Source of the DNA: Candidatus Bathyarchaeota archaeon
GTDB lineage: Archaea; Thermoproteota; Bathyarchaeia; Bathyarchaeales; Bathycorpusculaceae
Direction of reading: 5' to 3'
Assembly (NCBI GenBank): GCA_025058315.1
Contig: JANXET010000014.1
Coordinates: forward strand, 1 to 33,738
DNA length: 33,738 nt
The position numbers and the translations under genes are program-made. The notes beneath the pieces were generated by a model. That model saw nothing but the letters and a program-made list of their open reading frames with translations. It ran no database searches and was not told the DNA's origin. Shown here piece by piece: positions 8,079 to 16,721 of this stretch. Position 1 is the first letter of the stretch. Every line of letters starts with the position of its first letter.

Positions 8079-8973
8079 TCTCACTCACTTCCTTGAAACC
8101 TTTCTTCTTAAGGTAGGCTGCTATACCCCTTACCACGGATCTGAAGATATGCAAACCTTTAATGGCTATGGCTGTTCCAATTTGGACGGCTGTGGCGCCT
8201 GCAAGCATAAATTCAACAGCGTCCCTCCAGTTCATTATACCTCCGCATCCAATTAATGGCGCATTAATTCTCTCATAAATGTCGTAGACGCATCTTAAGG
8301 CTACGGGTTTTATCGCAGGCCCTGATAGGCCGCCCCGTTTATTACTTAGTATAGGCTTTGCAGTCTCGATGTCTATGGCCATGGCTCTGACGGTGTTTAT
8401 GGCGATTATGCCATCCGCTCCCGACCTAATAGCCACCTCCGCAAGCTCAGCGATGTCGGTCACGTTTGGCGAGAGCTTAACGAAAACTGGTTTTTCTACA
8501 GTAGCCTTAACTTTCCTGATAAGCTCCGCCAGAATAGCCGGTTTCTGCCCTATTTCAGAGCCCGTCTCCTTCACATGTGGACAGGATACATTAAGCTCTA
8601 GGGCATCAGCCCCTGATTCGACGGCTTTTCTTGAGACAATAGCGTATTCCTCCGCTGAAAAGCCGTAAACGCTCACGATTAAGGGTACTTTTAAAACCTT
8701 CTTTGCTTCAGATATTTCCTTAACGAACTCGTTAATTCCAGGGTTAGGTAAACCTACGGCATTTATCAGTCCACAGCTTGTCTGGACAACTGTTGGATTG
8801 GGGTATCCCGCCCTGGGCTTAAGCCCTACAGACTTAGTTACCACAGCACCTGCACCGCCATCAACAATGCTTCTAAGAGCATCAGCGGAGTATCCCAGAA
8901 TTCCGGAGGCCAACATAGTAGGGTTTCTAAGACTTAAACCTGCCAGGTTAACGCTTAGGCCTTCACTATTCAA
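8053..8973 (-). CDS. pyrD: Dihydroorotate dehydrogenase, class 1B catalytic subunit
   Basis: An FMN-dependent TIM-barrel enzyme that oxidises dihydroorotate to orotate. The sequence shows LSVNLAGLSLRNPTMLASGI at the N-terminus, the TKSVGLKPRAGYPNP segment, the class 1 catalytic-loop region with cysteine (LNVSCPH), the VKLSPNV strand, and FMN-phosphate binding GCGGI and GTAI segments. Pairing with pyrK identifies class 1B. The frame is open to an ATG at 9057, but that ATG overlaps an AT-rich promoter-like block. I prefer the TTG at 8971-8973, which has GGTGA (8982-8986, minus strand) eight bases upstream and gives an N-terminus of the usual length. Confidence 0.93.
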   Translation of the reverse strand: MNSEGLSVNLAGLSLRNPTMLASGILGYSADALRSIVDGGAGAVVTKSVGLKPRAGYPNPTVVQTSCGLINAVGLPNPGINEFVKEISEAKKVLKVPLIVSVYGFSAEEYAIVSRKAVESGADALELNVSCPHVKETGSEIGQKPAILAELIRKVKATVEKPVFVKLSPNVTDIAELAEVAIRSGADGIIAINTVRAMAIDIETAKPILSNKRGGLSGPAIKPVALRCVYDIYERINAPLIGCGGIMNWRDAVEFMLAGATAVQIGTAIAIKGLHIFRSVVRGIAAYLKKKGFKEVSEIVGLAHRS

Positions 8974-9062
8974 CAGCTTCTTCACCACTGTTACATGTTT
9001 ATGTTCATAATCTGACAAGATAAGTTTAATCCATGAAATATGATTGCTCAGAATCATTTATC

Positions 9063-9070
9063 TATTTAAG
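9063..9070 (+). promoter_or_regulatory. Likely TATA box of the nop5-flpA operon
   Basis: TATTTAAG lies about 38 bases ahead of the nop5 ATG, so transcription would begin around base 9090, just before the GAGG Shine-Dalgarno-like sequence at 9091-9094. The same AT-rich block may serve pyrD on the other strand. Inferred from geometry. Confidence 0.45.
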
Positions 9071-9101
9071 CCCGTATACTATCTCAAGCTGAGGAATAAT
9101 A

Positions 9102-10319
9102 ATGAAAGCAACCGTGATTCCAGCTTTTTTCGGAATCCTCGCCTTTAACGAGGGAAACATGCTTGTAACTTATACACTTTTCAGCAAAAAGCCGGAGGCG
9201 GCGGCTAAAAACCTACTTGATATTGAATCCGGAAGGATCACCAAGGAACTATCAGAGCTCATTGAGTATCTGAAGGGAAACGGCTATACAACATTCGTTT
9301 TTGAAAATGAGCCTTTAGCGGCAGCGGTTAAGGATAGGTTTGGAGTGAACGTTGAGGTCTCAAAATTTTCGGAGGCAGGAAGCATATTACGTGCTAATAT
9401 GGATAGGTTCGCGGTGGAAACTGGTTTTGCAAAGGATTATGAGGAATCCAGCCTCTGGATGCATAAAGTCACGGTGGAGATGGCTAAGCTAAAAGTTAAG
9501 AGAGCCGTGGAAAAGAAGGACATACTTATAGCCCAAGCCATACAGACCCTTGATGACCTTGACAAGACGATAAACCTCTTCATGAGTCGCCTGAGAGAGT
9601 GGTATGGAATCCATTTTCCAGAGTTGGACCGCATTATAGACAAACATGAAACCTATGCTAGACTAGTTATTAAGCTTGGTAATAGGGAAAACTTCACAGC
9701 TGAACTTCTAGAGTATGAGGGTATACCGAAAAACAAGGCGGAGCAAATAGCAGGTGCCGCTTCAAAATCCATGGGTGCTGATCTCGTTGAGGAGGATCTC
9801 GCCCAGATTCAGGCTCTCGGCAGAAACATCCTGGATTTATATGAGCTTAGACAGTCACTAGAGGGCTATATTGAAAAAGCCATGGAGGAAGCGGCACCAA
9901 ACATAAAGGCCATAACCGGAGCCCTTCTAGGTGCACGCTTAATAGCCTTAGCAGGCGGGCTAGCTAATTTAGCTAAGATGCCGGCGAGCACTATACAGGT
10001 GCTCGGCGCCGAAAAAGCACTTTTCCGCTCGTTAAAAACTGGAACTAGACCGCCTAAGCATGGCATGATCTTTCAGCATCCATACCTTCATGATGCGAAA
10101 AAGTGGCAGAGGGGCAAAATAGCCCGTGCATTGGCTGGAAAACTGGCGATAGCCGCTAGAACCGACGCTTTCGGAGGTAGATACATAGGCGACGAGCTCA
10201 AGGCTGATTTAGAGGAGAGGATTGAGGAGATAGGTGAAAAGTACGCTGAGCCTCCAAAAGTCCCGGAAAGAAAACTTAAGAAAAAAGAAAAGAGGGGCGG
10301 CGGAAGGCATGCACGTTAG
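9102..10319 (+). CDS. nop5: C/D box ribonucleoprotein core protein Nop5
   Basis: The scaffold of the archaeal C/D-box sRNP, which binds L7Ae-bound guide RNA and fibrillarin for 2'-O-methylation of rRNA and tRNA. The N-terminal domain contacts fibrillarin, a central coiled coil (about residues 120-220) mediates dimerisation, and the Nop domain holds the highly conserved APNIKAITGALLGARLI, QVLGAEKALFRSL and KHGMIFQHP segments (about residues 265-330). The tail is lysine/arginine-rich, as usual. Length (405) is typical. GAGG at 9091-9094 lies seven bases ahead of the ATG. The last 11 bases overlap the start of flpA, so the two are co-translated. Confidence 0.96.
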   Translation: MKATVIPAFFGILAFNEGNMLVTYTLFSKKPEAAAKNLLDIESGRITKELSELIEYLKGNGYTTFVFENEPLAAAVKDRFGVNVEVSKFSEAGSILRANMDRFAVETGFAKDYEESSLWMHKVTVEMAKLKVKRAVEKKDILIAQAIQTLDDLDKTINLFMSRLREWYGIHFPELDRIIDKHETYARLVIKLGNRENFTAELLEYEGIPKNKAEQIAGAASKSMGADLVEEDLAQIQALGRNILDLYELRQSLEGYIEKAMEEAAPNIKAITGALLGARLIALAGGLANLAKMPASTIQVLGAEKALFRSLKTGTRPPKHGMIFQHPYLHDAKKWQRGKIARALAGKLAIAARTDAFGGRYIGDELKADLEERIEEIGEKYAEPPKVPERKLKKKEKRGGGRHAR

Positions 10320-10998
10320 ACCACATCCACGATTTCAACAGGTATACCAAGTAACCCTTGATGATGGAGCACAGAGGCTTGCTACAAGGAACCTCACGCC
10401 GGGGAGAAGCGTCTACGGAGAAAAGCTTGTGCGCTACGAGGGGGTGGAGTACCGCATCTGGGATGCTTTCAGAAGCAAGTTAGCTGCAGCCATAATTAAG
10501 GATATTAATGTTGTCCCAGTAAAGTTAAACAATCATGTACTTTATTTAGGTGCGGCTTCCGGGACTACGGCAAGTCACGTTTCAGACATCGTCGGCGAGA
10601 AGGGGACAGTGTACTGCGTGGAGTTTGCTTCAAGAGCTATAAGGGAGCTTGTGAATAATGTATGCGCCTACAGACTTAATATGATTCCGATATTGGAGGA
10701 CGCCCGTTTTCCAGAAAAATATTCCATGTTTATCAGGGGAAAAGTAGATGTTATATACTGTGATATCGCCCAACCGGAGCAGGCCAAGATTCTTGCAGAT
10801 AATGCTGACTTTTACTTGAAAGAGTCCGGTTGGATAATGCTTGCCGTAAAAGCCCAGAGCATAGATGTCACAAAGGAGCCGACAGAAGTTTATAAGCAGG
10901 AGGTTAAGGTTCTGGAGAGCAGAGGCTTTAAAATATTGGATGTTGTACATCTTGAGCCCTATGATAAGGCTCACGCTATGATCGTGGCAAGAACCTAG
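10309..10998 (+). CDS. flpA: Fibrillarin-like rRNA/tRNA 2'-O-methyltransferase
   Basis: A Rossmann-fold S-adenosylmethionine-dependent methyltransferase of about 229 residues, the catalytic subunit of the C/D-box RNP. It shows RHPRF-like HVRPHPRF at the start, TRNLTPGRSVYGEKLV, the SAM-binding motif YLGAASGTTASHVSDIVG, VYCVEFASRA, a DVIYCDIAQPEQ segment and a C-terminal KAHAMIVART. The frame is open 75 bases further upstream, but the ATG at 10309 gives the family's usual N-terminus and overlaps the nop5 stop by 11 bases, the common archaeal arrangement. Confidence 0.96.
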   Translation: MHVRPHPRFQQVYQVTLDDGAQRLATRNLTPGRSVYGEKLVRYEGVEYRIWDAFRSKLAAAIIKDINVVPVKLNNHVLYLGAASGTTASHVSDIVGEKGTVYCVEFASRAIRELVNNVCAYRLNMIPILEDARFPEKYSMFIRGKVDVIYCDIAQPEQAKILADNADFYLKESGWIMLAVKAQSIDVTKEPTEVYKQEVKVLESRGFKILDVVHLEPYDKAHAMIVART

Positions 10999-11060
10999 CG
11001 GAGAACTAAGCATATAACCTTTATATCTAAGAGCATATCGCATTCATTTTGTGGGAACTA

Positions 11061-12002
11061 ATGAGTAGTCGGGAGATGGAGCAGGTTAAAGCTGCAGGAT
11101 CCATCCTTAAAAATGCCGGTTTCACCGTCTCCCAAATAAAGTATTCTAGGCCTAGCTGTTTTGATATCGCAGCGAGAAAAGACAGGATGCTGGTGCTGAT
11201 TAAAGTCCAGCAAGACATAAGCGCTATTTCGCCTAAAGATTCGCTAGAGCTTAGAACTGTATGCCAAAACGTCTCAGCTACGTCCCTCATAATCGGAGAT
11301 AAAACCAGGGATAAACCCCTTGAGGATGATACTGTGTATTCCAGATATACCGTACCGGCAGTGACATCTAAAACGTTCGAAGACATAATTTTGCGTAAGA
11401 TTCAGCCTCTGATCCAAGCTGGGCCAGGAGGATATTATGTGGAGATAGATGGAGAAGCCCTGCGCCGCAGAAGACAGGAGCTGGGAATGTCCGCAGGTGA
11501 TGTTGCCGAGAAAGTGGGCGTATCAAAGAGAACTCTATATGGTTACGAGAGAGGCATGACCAGGGCTTCGGTGACGGTTGCTTATAAGCTCCTGTGCACG
11601 CTTGGAGATCCCGTGGCGAAGACCGTGGAAATTCTGAAGACTCCTAAAAATCCTAAAAAGAGCTCTAAGGTCAGGGCTAAGCGGATGATAGCTAAAAGCA
11701 GGTTTCTGAAGTGGATCTTCAAGAATGTTGATGACTACGATGTAGTCCCCCTCAGGAAGGTTCCATTTGATTTTCTCATCACAGTGCCGGAAGAGGATAT
11801 TAAAATAATGGGCAGTGTTGCGGAGGAAAAAGAAGCCAACATGACCAAAATGATTGACGAAATTATAGGTCTAAGCAAAGTTGTACAGGCACAGCCTGTC
11901 CTCGTAACCGAAGATGGGAGGATCCGGAAATCTGATATCCCATGCATTTCACGGGAGGAAATCTCAAGAATTAGAAAGCCTGAAGAACTTTGTAAGCTCT
12001 AG
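11061..12002 (+). CDS. Archaeal HTH-type transcriptional regulator (XRE-like helix-turn-helix)
   Basis: A protein of about 313 residues belonging to a conserved archaeal regulator family. The N-terminal part (about 1-115) resembles a restriction-endonuclease-like fold with CFDIAARKD and LVLIKVQQDI strands. An XRE-type helix-turn-helix follows at about residues 133-180 (LRRRRQELGMSAGDVAEKVG, then VSKRTLYGYERG). The C-terminal region (about 210-313) is of unknown function. Target genes are unknown. An upstream TTG at 11049 is possible; ATG 11061 is preferred. A TATA-like CTTTATATC lies near 11019-11027. Its TAG stop shares a CTAG palindrome with the TAG stop of rnhB on the other strand. Confidence 0.82.
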   Translation: MSSREMEQVKAAGSILKNAGFTVSQIKYSRPSCFDIAARKDRMLVLIKVQQDISAISPKDSLELRTVCQNVSATSLIIGDKTRDKPLEDDTVYSRYTVPAVTSKTFEDIILRKIQPLIQAGPGGYYVEIDGEALRRRRQELGMSAGDVAEKVGVSKRTLYGYERGMTRASVTVAYKLLCTLGDPVAKTVEILKTPKNPKKSSKVRAKRMIAKSRFLKWIFKNVDDYDVVPLRKVPFDFLITVPEEDIKIMGSVAEEKEANMTKMIDEIIGLSKVVQAQPVLVTEDGRIRKSDIPCISREEISRIRKPEELCKL

Positions 12003-12661
12003 AACAGGTTCATCTGCCTGGAACGCTTTTCCATCATAACCCTTTTAGCCGGCTTCCAAGACTTCCTTACGAAATCAGGGTATTCTCCGGAAGTTTGTAT
12101 GCACCGTCGCAGAAACTCGATCGTTTTCGGATCAGATGGATAACCGCATCCAAAGTCGCCATACTTCGCCTTAAGCTCGGAGATCTCCCTATCCCTCTCA
12201 ACCTTAGCGATTATTGAGGCTGCTGACACTACAGGATATTTTCTGTCCGCTTTATGTTCCGAGATTATCTCAACCTTGAATGGTAGAAATCTAAGTATCT
12301 GCTCCTTAAAACGTTCCTCAACTATGTCTGAAGCGTCTACATAGGCCAAGCTGGGTTTAAGGAACTCTATAACCTTCGCCATGGCCCGCGCTTCAAGCCA
12401 ATTCAACTTATGAAGCTTTTTCCTCGACTCCACAAACCTGTCGATCTCCTGCGGTGAAAGCTTTACAACTGCATGTTTTAGGGCTATCTGCATTATCTGA
12501 ACTGCAAGCTTTTCCCTTGCGGCAGGGGATAACAATTTTGAGTCCTTAACTCCAAGCTGTACAAGCTTGGGGATCTCCTCTCCTTCCATTAAAACTCCGG
12601 CGATAACAAGCGGCCCTATTACGGAGCCGCGTCCAGCATCATCGACGCCTGCAACCAGCAT
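11999..12661 (-). CDS. rnhB: Ribonuclease HII
   Basis: An endonuclease that removes ribonucleotides from DNA and degrades RNA in RNA:DNA hybrids. The N-terminal motif is GVDDAGRGSVIGPLVIAG; further acidic residues appear in AYVDASD near residue 110 and in HKADRKYPVVSAASIIAKVERD near residue 140. Most RNase HII proteins have Asp-Glu in the first motif, whereas here it is Asp-Asp, a conservative variant I believe also occurs in related archaeal lineages. The ATG at 12661 is preferred to the ATG at 12679 because GGAG lies upstream and the N-terminus is then typical. It follows the DMT transporter gene closely, so the two probably share a transcript. Confidence 0.94.
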   Translation of the reverse strand: MLVAGVDDAGRGSVIGPLVIAGVLMEGEEIPKLVQLGVKDSKLLSPAAREKLAVQIMQIALKHAVVKLSPQEIDRFVESRKKLHKLNWLEARAMAKVIEFLKPSLAYVDASDIVEERFKEQILRFLPFKVEIISEHKADRKYPVVSAASIIAKVERDREISELKAKYGDFGCGYPSDPKTIEFLRRCIQTSGEYPDFVRKSWKPAKRVMMEKRSRQMNLF

Positions 12662-12697
12662 AAGGATAATTCTCCGCATTAAAGTATTTAATGTTGC

Positions 12698-13579
12698 CTA
12701 GGATATGAGCACCATTAACGCACTTATGAGGATGAGGAAAACGCCAAAGTATTGGAATGAAGTAGCATACTGCCCCAGTATAAACATCGCCCAGAATAAA
12801 CTAAAGGCCGGATCTATAAGGAGCACCATGCCCTCAGCAGTAGGTGAAACTTCATGGTTTTTAACATAGTTCAGAAGTCCATACGGGGCTACTGTGCTAA
12901 CAGAGGCTAAAAGTACAAGTAAGAAGAATTGATAATAATTAGGCACCGTCAGCCCTGTAATAAGCGGATTTTTTATGAAAGCCATTAAAAATGGCCAGAA
13001 GATTAGAGTGAATGGCGCGGCAAAAATAAATGTGTTGAAGAGGGCTTGAAGCGGGCGATATCCCTTTTCAACCCTTTTCAGAAAAAGGTAAACTGCATAC
13101 AAAAGCCCGGCTAGAATAGCAAGGGGTACGCCAACGTTTGCCAATGAAAAATTTCTAAGATCTATTCCGCCTACTATAAAAACTCCAATGATGCCTATGA
13201 GTATAGGCGGAAACTTTTTGATGGAAACTCTTTCCCTGCCCGAGATCATAGCGATCACCGACGTGAACAGCGGCTGCGTATGGATAAGTGCTGTCGCTAC
13301 GGGAACGGAGCAGCCTAGGGCTATAGCTGAAAGTGCCGTTAAAAGGAATAGTGAGAAAATGATCCCTATGACCATGAAATGCCCCAAATCCTCTTTTCTA
13401 ATTCTAATCTGACATTTGTTTAATGCTAGAACAATTAAGATGGCGAGGATCACCCTGAAAAGCACTTGTTGAAAGCTGGAAATTCCGGAGTCCCTGAGCA
13501 ATGTTGAAAATACAAGTATGAAACTGAATCCAACGTTTGCCATCATCAGCATGATGTGACTTCTGGTGAGATGATGCAT
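12698..13579 (-). CDS. DMT/EamA family transporter
   Basis: An integral membrane protein of about 293 residues with about ten hydrophobic segments in two repeated EamA halves, the layout of drug/metabolite superfamily exporters. Recognisable features include a FSFILVFSTLLRDSG region at the first helices, ALIHTQPLFTSVIAMISGRE in the first repeat and GMVLLIDPAFSLFWAMFILG in the second. The substrate is not predictable. The frame opens at a TTG (13591), but the ATG at 13579 is the more probable start. rnhB lies just downstream on the same strand. Confidence 0.85.
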   Translation of the reverse strand: MHHLTRSHIMLMMANVGFSFILVFSTLLRDSGISSFQQVLFRVILAILIVLALNKCQIRIRKEDLGHFMVIGIIFSLFLLTALSAIALGCSVPVATALIHTQPLFTSVIAMISGRERVSIKKFPPILIGIIGVFIVGGIDLRNFSLANVGVPLAILAGLLYAVYLFLKRVEKGYRPLQALFNTFIFAAPFTLIFWPFLMAFIKNPLITGLTVPNYYQFFLLVLLASVSTVAPYGLLNYVKNHEVSPTAEGMVLLIDPAFSLFWAMFILGQYATSFQYFGVFLILISALMVLIS

Positions 13580-13636
13580 ACGAAAACCCAACTAGAAAAT
13601 ATCCAAAAGCCTTATTATGTTTTAGAGTGATTACAT

Positions 13637-13975
13637 ATGGGGAAAGTTTTGGTTTACTGTGTTAAGTGTGGAGCGAAAAATCCAGATGACGCTAAAACCT
13701 GTTCTCAATGTGGTGCTCCATTATATACATTAGAATACAAACATGGGAAACACAAAGACGAGTGCTTTGGCGACGAAGAAACCGAATGCTTCGGCATACC
13801 TAGGGGAGGAGCGGTTTTAGGTTTGGCTGTAGGCATAATAATCATAATTGCAGGCCTCAGTATGCTTCTTAAGGAACTCTTCGGGATATCCATGCCATGG
13901 TGGCCCTTCGTGATCATAATCTTCGGAGTGATTATAACTATAGGCGCTGTCTACGGGTTAGCTCGTAAACATTAA
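13637..13975 (+). CDS. Zinc-ribbon membrane protein, unknown function
   Basis: A 112-residue protein with an N-terminal zinc ribbon of two CxxC pairs (YCVKCGAKNPDDAKTCSQCGAP, first part at residues 8-11, second at 22-25), a charged Cys-containing linker (DECFGDEETECFG) and two C-terminal membrane segments (about 58-80 and 86-108). Archaea carry many such zinc-ribbon-plus-membrane proteins without assigned function. A TATA-like CCTTATTATG lies near 13610-13619, giving a short leader. It stands alone between divergent and convergent neighbours. Confidence 0.75.
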   Translation: MGKVLVYCVKCGAKNPDDAKTCSQCGAPLYTLEYKHGKHKDECFGDEETECFGIPRGGAVLGLAVGIIIIIAGLSMLLKELFGISMPWWPFVIIIFGVIITIGAVYGLARKH

Positions 13976-13985
13976 CGCTAACTTT

Positions 13986-14705
13986 TTATGTACAGGAAAA
14001 GCCGCATTCACTACAGATTTGCATGTGATCCCATTTAGAAAGCAGTATTCTTGTGAAAAGCCAGTATAGGATTAAACTGAGAACATATAAGTCAAGCAGC
14101 AGGTTTCCTGCAACACTATCTGTCCCCGCGAGGATCAGAAAACAAGCGATTACAAAAATGGCGTTGAAAGCCATCCTAATGAAGCTTCTAAATTTGAACT
14201 GAAAGAGCCCCAAGGTTACACCTATCTGACCGGCAAAAATAGCCCATAACCCAAATTTTTCCATGATATTACATCCGATGAAAAAGTGAAATAGGGTTCC
14301 AGCCAGCACGATAAACGCTCCAAGAGCCAAACCGGTGCATGCAGCGCAATATTCTTTCCCCATTAAATGCACTGTATGGATTTCAAATTTTCCACAGTTG
14401 GGATGGTGCCCCTTGAAGTCAATAGCAAACTTTTGAGGGGCCGGTGTTTCAGTCTCCGATTCAACTGTTTTACTCTTTGACTTATGGGTTGTCCTTGTGC
14501 ATCCCTCTGGGAAGATGGCGGCTGAAATACCGGCAATACAGATGATGGCTAGCAGCGAACCGATTAGCGGTTTACGCCATGAGGCACCCATGTAAGTGAT
14601 TGGCTTAAGCATTGCAATGGGGAGAATCAAGATTACTCCAATTATGGATAGAACGAGCAGTGAAAAGGCTGGAAAATTATTATGGTGCCTAGTAGCTGTT
14701 GGCAT
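13986..14705 (-). CDS. Cys/His-rich polytopic membrane protein, DUF2085-like motif
   Basis: A 239-residue protein with two membrane segments at the N-terminus, a polar region (about 68-100), then GHHPNCGKFEIHTVHLMG and EYCAACTGLALGAF, followed by four more hydrophobic segments and a tail with a CSECGFSC motif. The central block recalls the DUF2085 pattern in which a His/Cys loop precedes C-x-x-C-x-G and a membrane helix; this is a resemblance, not a firm assignment. The conserved His and Cys residues suggest metal binding near the membrane. The gene starts 12 bases after the stop of the B12-binding radical SAM gene, so the two are probably one operon. Confidence 0.65.
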   Translation of the reverse strand: MPTATRHHNNFPAFSLLVLSIIGVILILPIAMLKPITYMGASWRKPLIGSLLAIICIAGISAAIFPEGCTRTTHKSKSKTVESETETPAPQKFAIDFKGHHPNCGKFEIHTVHLMGKEYCAACTGLALGAFIVLAGTLFHFFIGCNIMEKFGLWAIFAGQIGVTLGLFQFKFRSFIRMAFNAIFVIACFLILAGTDSVAGNLLLDLYVLSLILYWLFTRILLSKWDHMQICSECGFSCT

Positions 14706-14717
14706 GATATTTCCAGC

Positions 14718-16139
14718 CTAGAATAGGGCTCTAAGCTGGGTAAGTATGCCCTTTGCGGTCATGTGCCGGTATGCCCTCCTAAGCAGCTTGTTTGTTGAGA
14801 ACAAGCCTTTAAGACGTCTATTCCATGAACCATAGAAGCTCCGATAGCACATGTAAAGTTCCTTCTGAACCTCCATACGCGACAAGGTTTCGGTAGGCAT
14901 TATGGCGTGCACCATGTCATAGTGTGCCCAGTTGTAATCCTCTATCCAGCCGTTCCTTCTAGCTTCTTCATATATTCGAGTTCCCGGAAAAGGAGTAAGT
15001 ATGCTGAATATGGCGAAGTCAGGATCTAACTCGTTCGCGAACTCCCTGATTTTGGCGATGGACTCAGCCGTATCTTTTCTGGCGCCTATTATGAACATTG
15101 CATGGGCGGCGATGCCGTTCTCTCTCAATAGTTTAACGGCAGTTTTGATGTCTTCAACTCTCATGTTTTTTCCATAACCGTTAAGAACAGCTTGATCCAA
15201 GGTTTCAACGCCCAGTAATACCCACATAAGCCCGGATCGCCTCAGTTTCGGCAGGAAACGTTCGTTATTAACTATGTCGTCGCATCTTGCCTGTACAAAC
15301 CACATGAGATCTTTCATACGCCTCTTTAATATTTCGTCTGCAATCTCGCCTATCCTTTCGCCAGAACCCACGTTATCGTCGGTGAACCAGATTAAGCGGC
15401 TGCCAAAGTTGTTATAGCAGTACTCCATCTCGTCGGCGATGCGTCTTGGAGATTTTGCCCGCCAGCGTCCCATCCAATGTAGCCATTGAGTGCAGTAAGC
15501 GCAGGAATGATTACAGCCTCTTGAGCCTTCGATAAGTATATAGGGGTTGCGCCGCCCAGCCATAGCCGCAAAATGGTATTTGCGAACAAGGTTCCCTACT
15601 AAATGGTATCCGGGATATGGCAGCTCTTCTAAGTTTTCGATTAAGGGGCGAGGAGGATTGTGATAAATTTTCCCCTCATGTCTAAAGGATATACCTCTAA
15701 TTCTCGGGAAGGCCGAGTGATCATTAGCGTTTTTTATAAGCTCAACAAGGGTTTCTTCACCCTCGCCGCGTACTATGACGTCTACTTCGGGGTACTGCTC
15801 CAAACTTTCTTGGGCTGTTACGGTGAAATGCTGTCCTCCGGTAACCGTTAGAATTTCAGGATTAACCTTTTTCGCGGTCTCCAGCGTTCGAACAGTCACA
15901 TAAGCGTTGCATGTGGCAAGAGAACTTGAGGCCACAATATTCGGATTAAATTCTTCAATCCGTTTTTCAAGCCCATTCCAATCCACCCCTTCGGCGTTGC
16001 AGTCCAGAACCTGTATTTCCACATCGTCTAGTTTTGACTCAAGATGGGCTGCCAGCTGGATTATGCCATATGGCGGCGGCAGATATTCTCCCATAACAAA
16101 CCATACGTCCTTAGGTGGTTCAACGAAAAGCACACGCAT
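14718..16139 (-). CDS. B12-binding radical SAM protein
   Basis: A 473-residue enzyme with an N-terminal cobalamin-binding domain (about residues 1-150; RVLFVEPP, YGIIQLAAHLE and VTGGQHFTVTAQE) and a central radical SAM domain with the [4Fe-4S] motif C-x3-C-x2-C (GCNHSCAYC, near residue 207). The C-terminal part (FSILTPFPGTRIYEEARRNG) is typical of the BchE/P-methylase-like group. Members methylate or rearrange unactivated carbons, for example in lipid or cofactor synthesis; the substrate here is unknown. A Cys/His-rich membrane protein gene follows directly, suggesting a membrane-associated substrate, which is inference. cobO for adenosylcobalamin synthesis lies 10 kb away. Confidence 0.88.
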   Translation of the reverse strand: MRVLFVEPPKDVWFVMGEYLPPPYGIIQLAAHLESKLDDVEIQVLDCNAEGVDWNGLEKRIEEFNPNIVASSSLATCNAYVTVRTLETAKKVNPEILTVTGGQHFTVTAQESLEQYPEVDVIVRGEGEETLVELIKNANDHSAFPRIRGISFRHEGKIYHNPPRPLIENLEELPYPGYHLVGNLVRKYHFAAMAGRRNPYILIEGSRGCNHSCAYCTQWLHWMGRWRAKSPRRIADEMEYCYNNFGSRLIWFTDDNVGSGERIGEIADEILKRRMKDLMWFVQARCDDIVNNERFLPKLRRSGLMWVLLGVETLDQAVLNGYGKNMRVEDIKTAVKLLRENGIAAHAMFIIGARKDTAESIAKIREFANELDPDFAIFSILTPFPGTRIYEEARRNGWIEDYNWAHYDMVHAIMPTETLSRMEVQKELYMCYRSFYGSWNRRLKGLFSTNKLLRRAYRHMTAKGILTQLRALF

Positions 16140-16255
16140 TACATAAATTCACCAACGCATAATGTGGGTTTCCACCCTTAAAAACGCCGTGCAAACACGC
16201 ATTTACATAACAGTTTTAAGCAGCTACCCAACAAATGTGATGCTGGGATACTCTA

Positions 16256-16720
16256 ATGGGGATGGGGGAGAAGCAGCACGCGGTAGACTGGCTTAGAATA
16301 GTATCATTCGGATTTTTCCTGATGCTTCTAGGCGTAATATGGGCGGGCACTCCGAAACTAACTGACGAGGCGTTAAAATTCTTTCAGGACTTCGATCTTG
16401 TAAACCTAACTGAAAACATAGTTTTACCCGCACCTGTGCATGTGCAAAGTCATACTACAGTATACATAGCAGCATTCCATTTCTGCCTAGCCTTCGGAAT
16501 ATTTCAAGCAGTAATTTTGGTTGTACGCTTTCTATTACATGAGCCGCTTAACAGAAAAGCGGATACGTTTTCAAGCGTTGGATTCTGGCTTACCATAAGT
16601 ATTTTCCTTGGAATGCTTACCGATGGAGCAGTAGGATGGTTTGGCTTTATAGGCGGATTAATAATATCAGTTGGAGTGGCAATATCCGCTGGCAGCATAT
16701 TGAAGCTTCTGTGGCGGTAA
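16256..16720 (+). CDS. Four-pass membrane protein, unknown function
   Basis: A protein of 154 residues with four hydrophobic segments at about 15-33, 72-92, 108-122 and 127-150. A soluble loop between the first two (about 35-70) contains LTDEALKFFQDFDL. I do not recognise the family. ATG codons at 16256 and 16262 are both usable. A TATA-like GTTTTAAGC lies near 16209-16217. It is convergent with the TatD-linked radical SAM gene, with a single base between the two stop codons. Confidence 0.6.
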   Translation: MGMGEKQHAVDWLRIVSFGFFLMLLGVIWAGTPKLTDEALKFFQDFDLVNLTENIVLPAPVHVQSHTTVYIAAFHFCLAFGIFQAVILVVRFLLHEPLNRKADTFSSVGFWLTISIFLGMLTDGAVGWFGFIGGLIISVGVAISAGSILKLLWR

Positions 16721-16721
16721 A

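Noticed and set aside
10630-11386. Two minus-strand open frames opposite flpA and the HTH regulator
   Set aside because: Both are antisense to well-supported genes, lack sensible starts and encode low-quality protein sequence.
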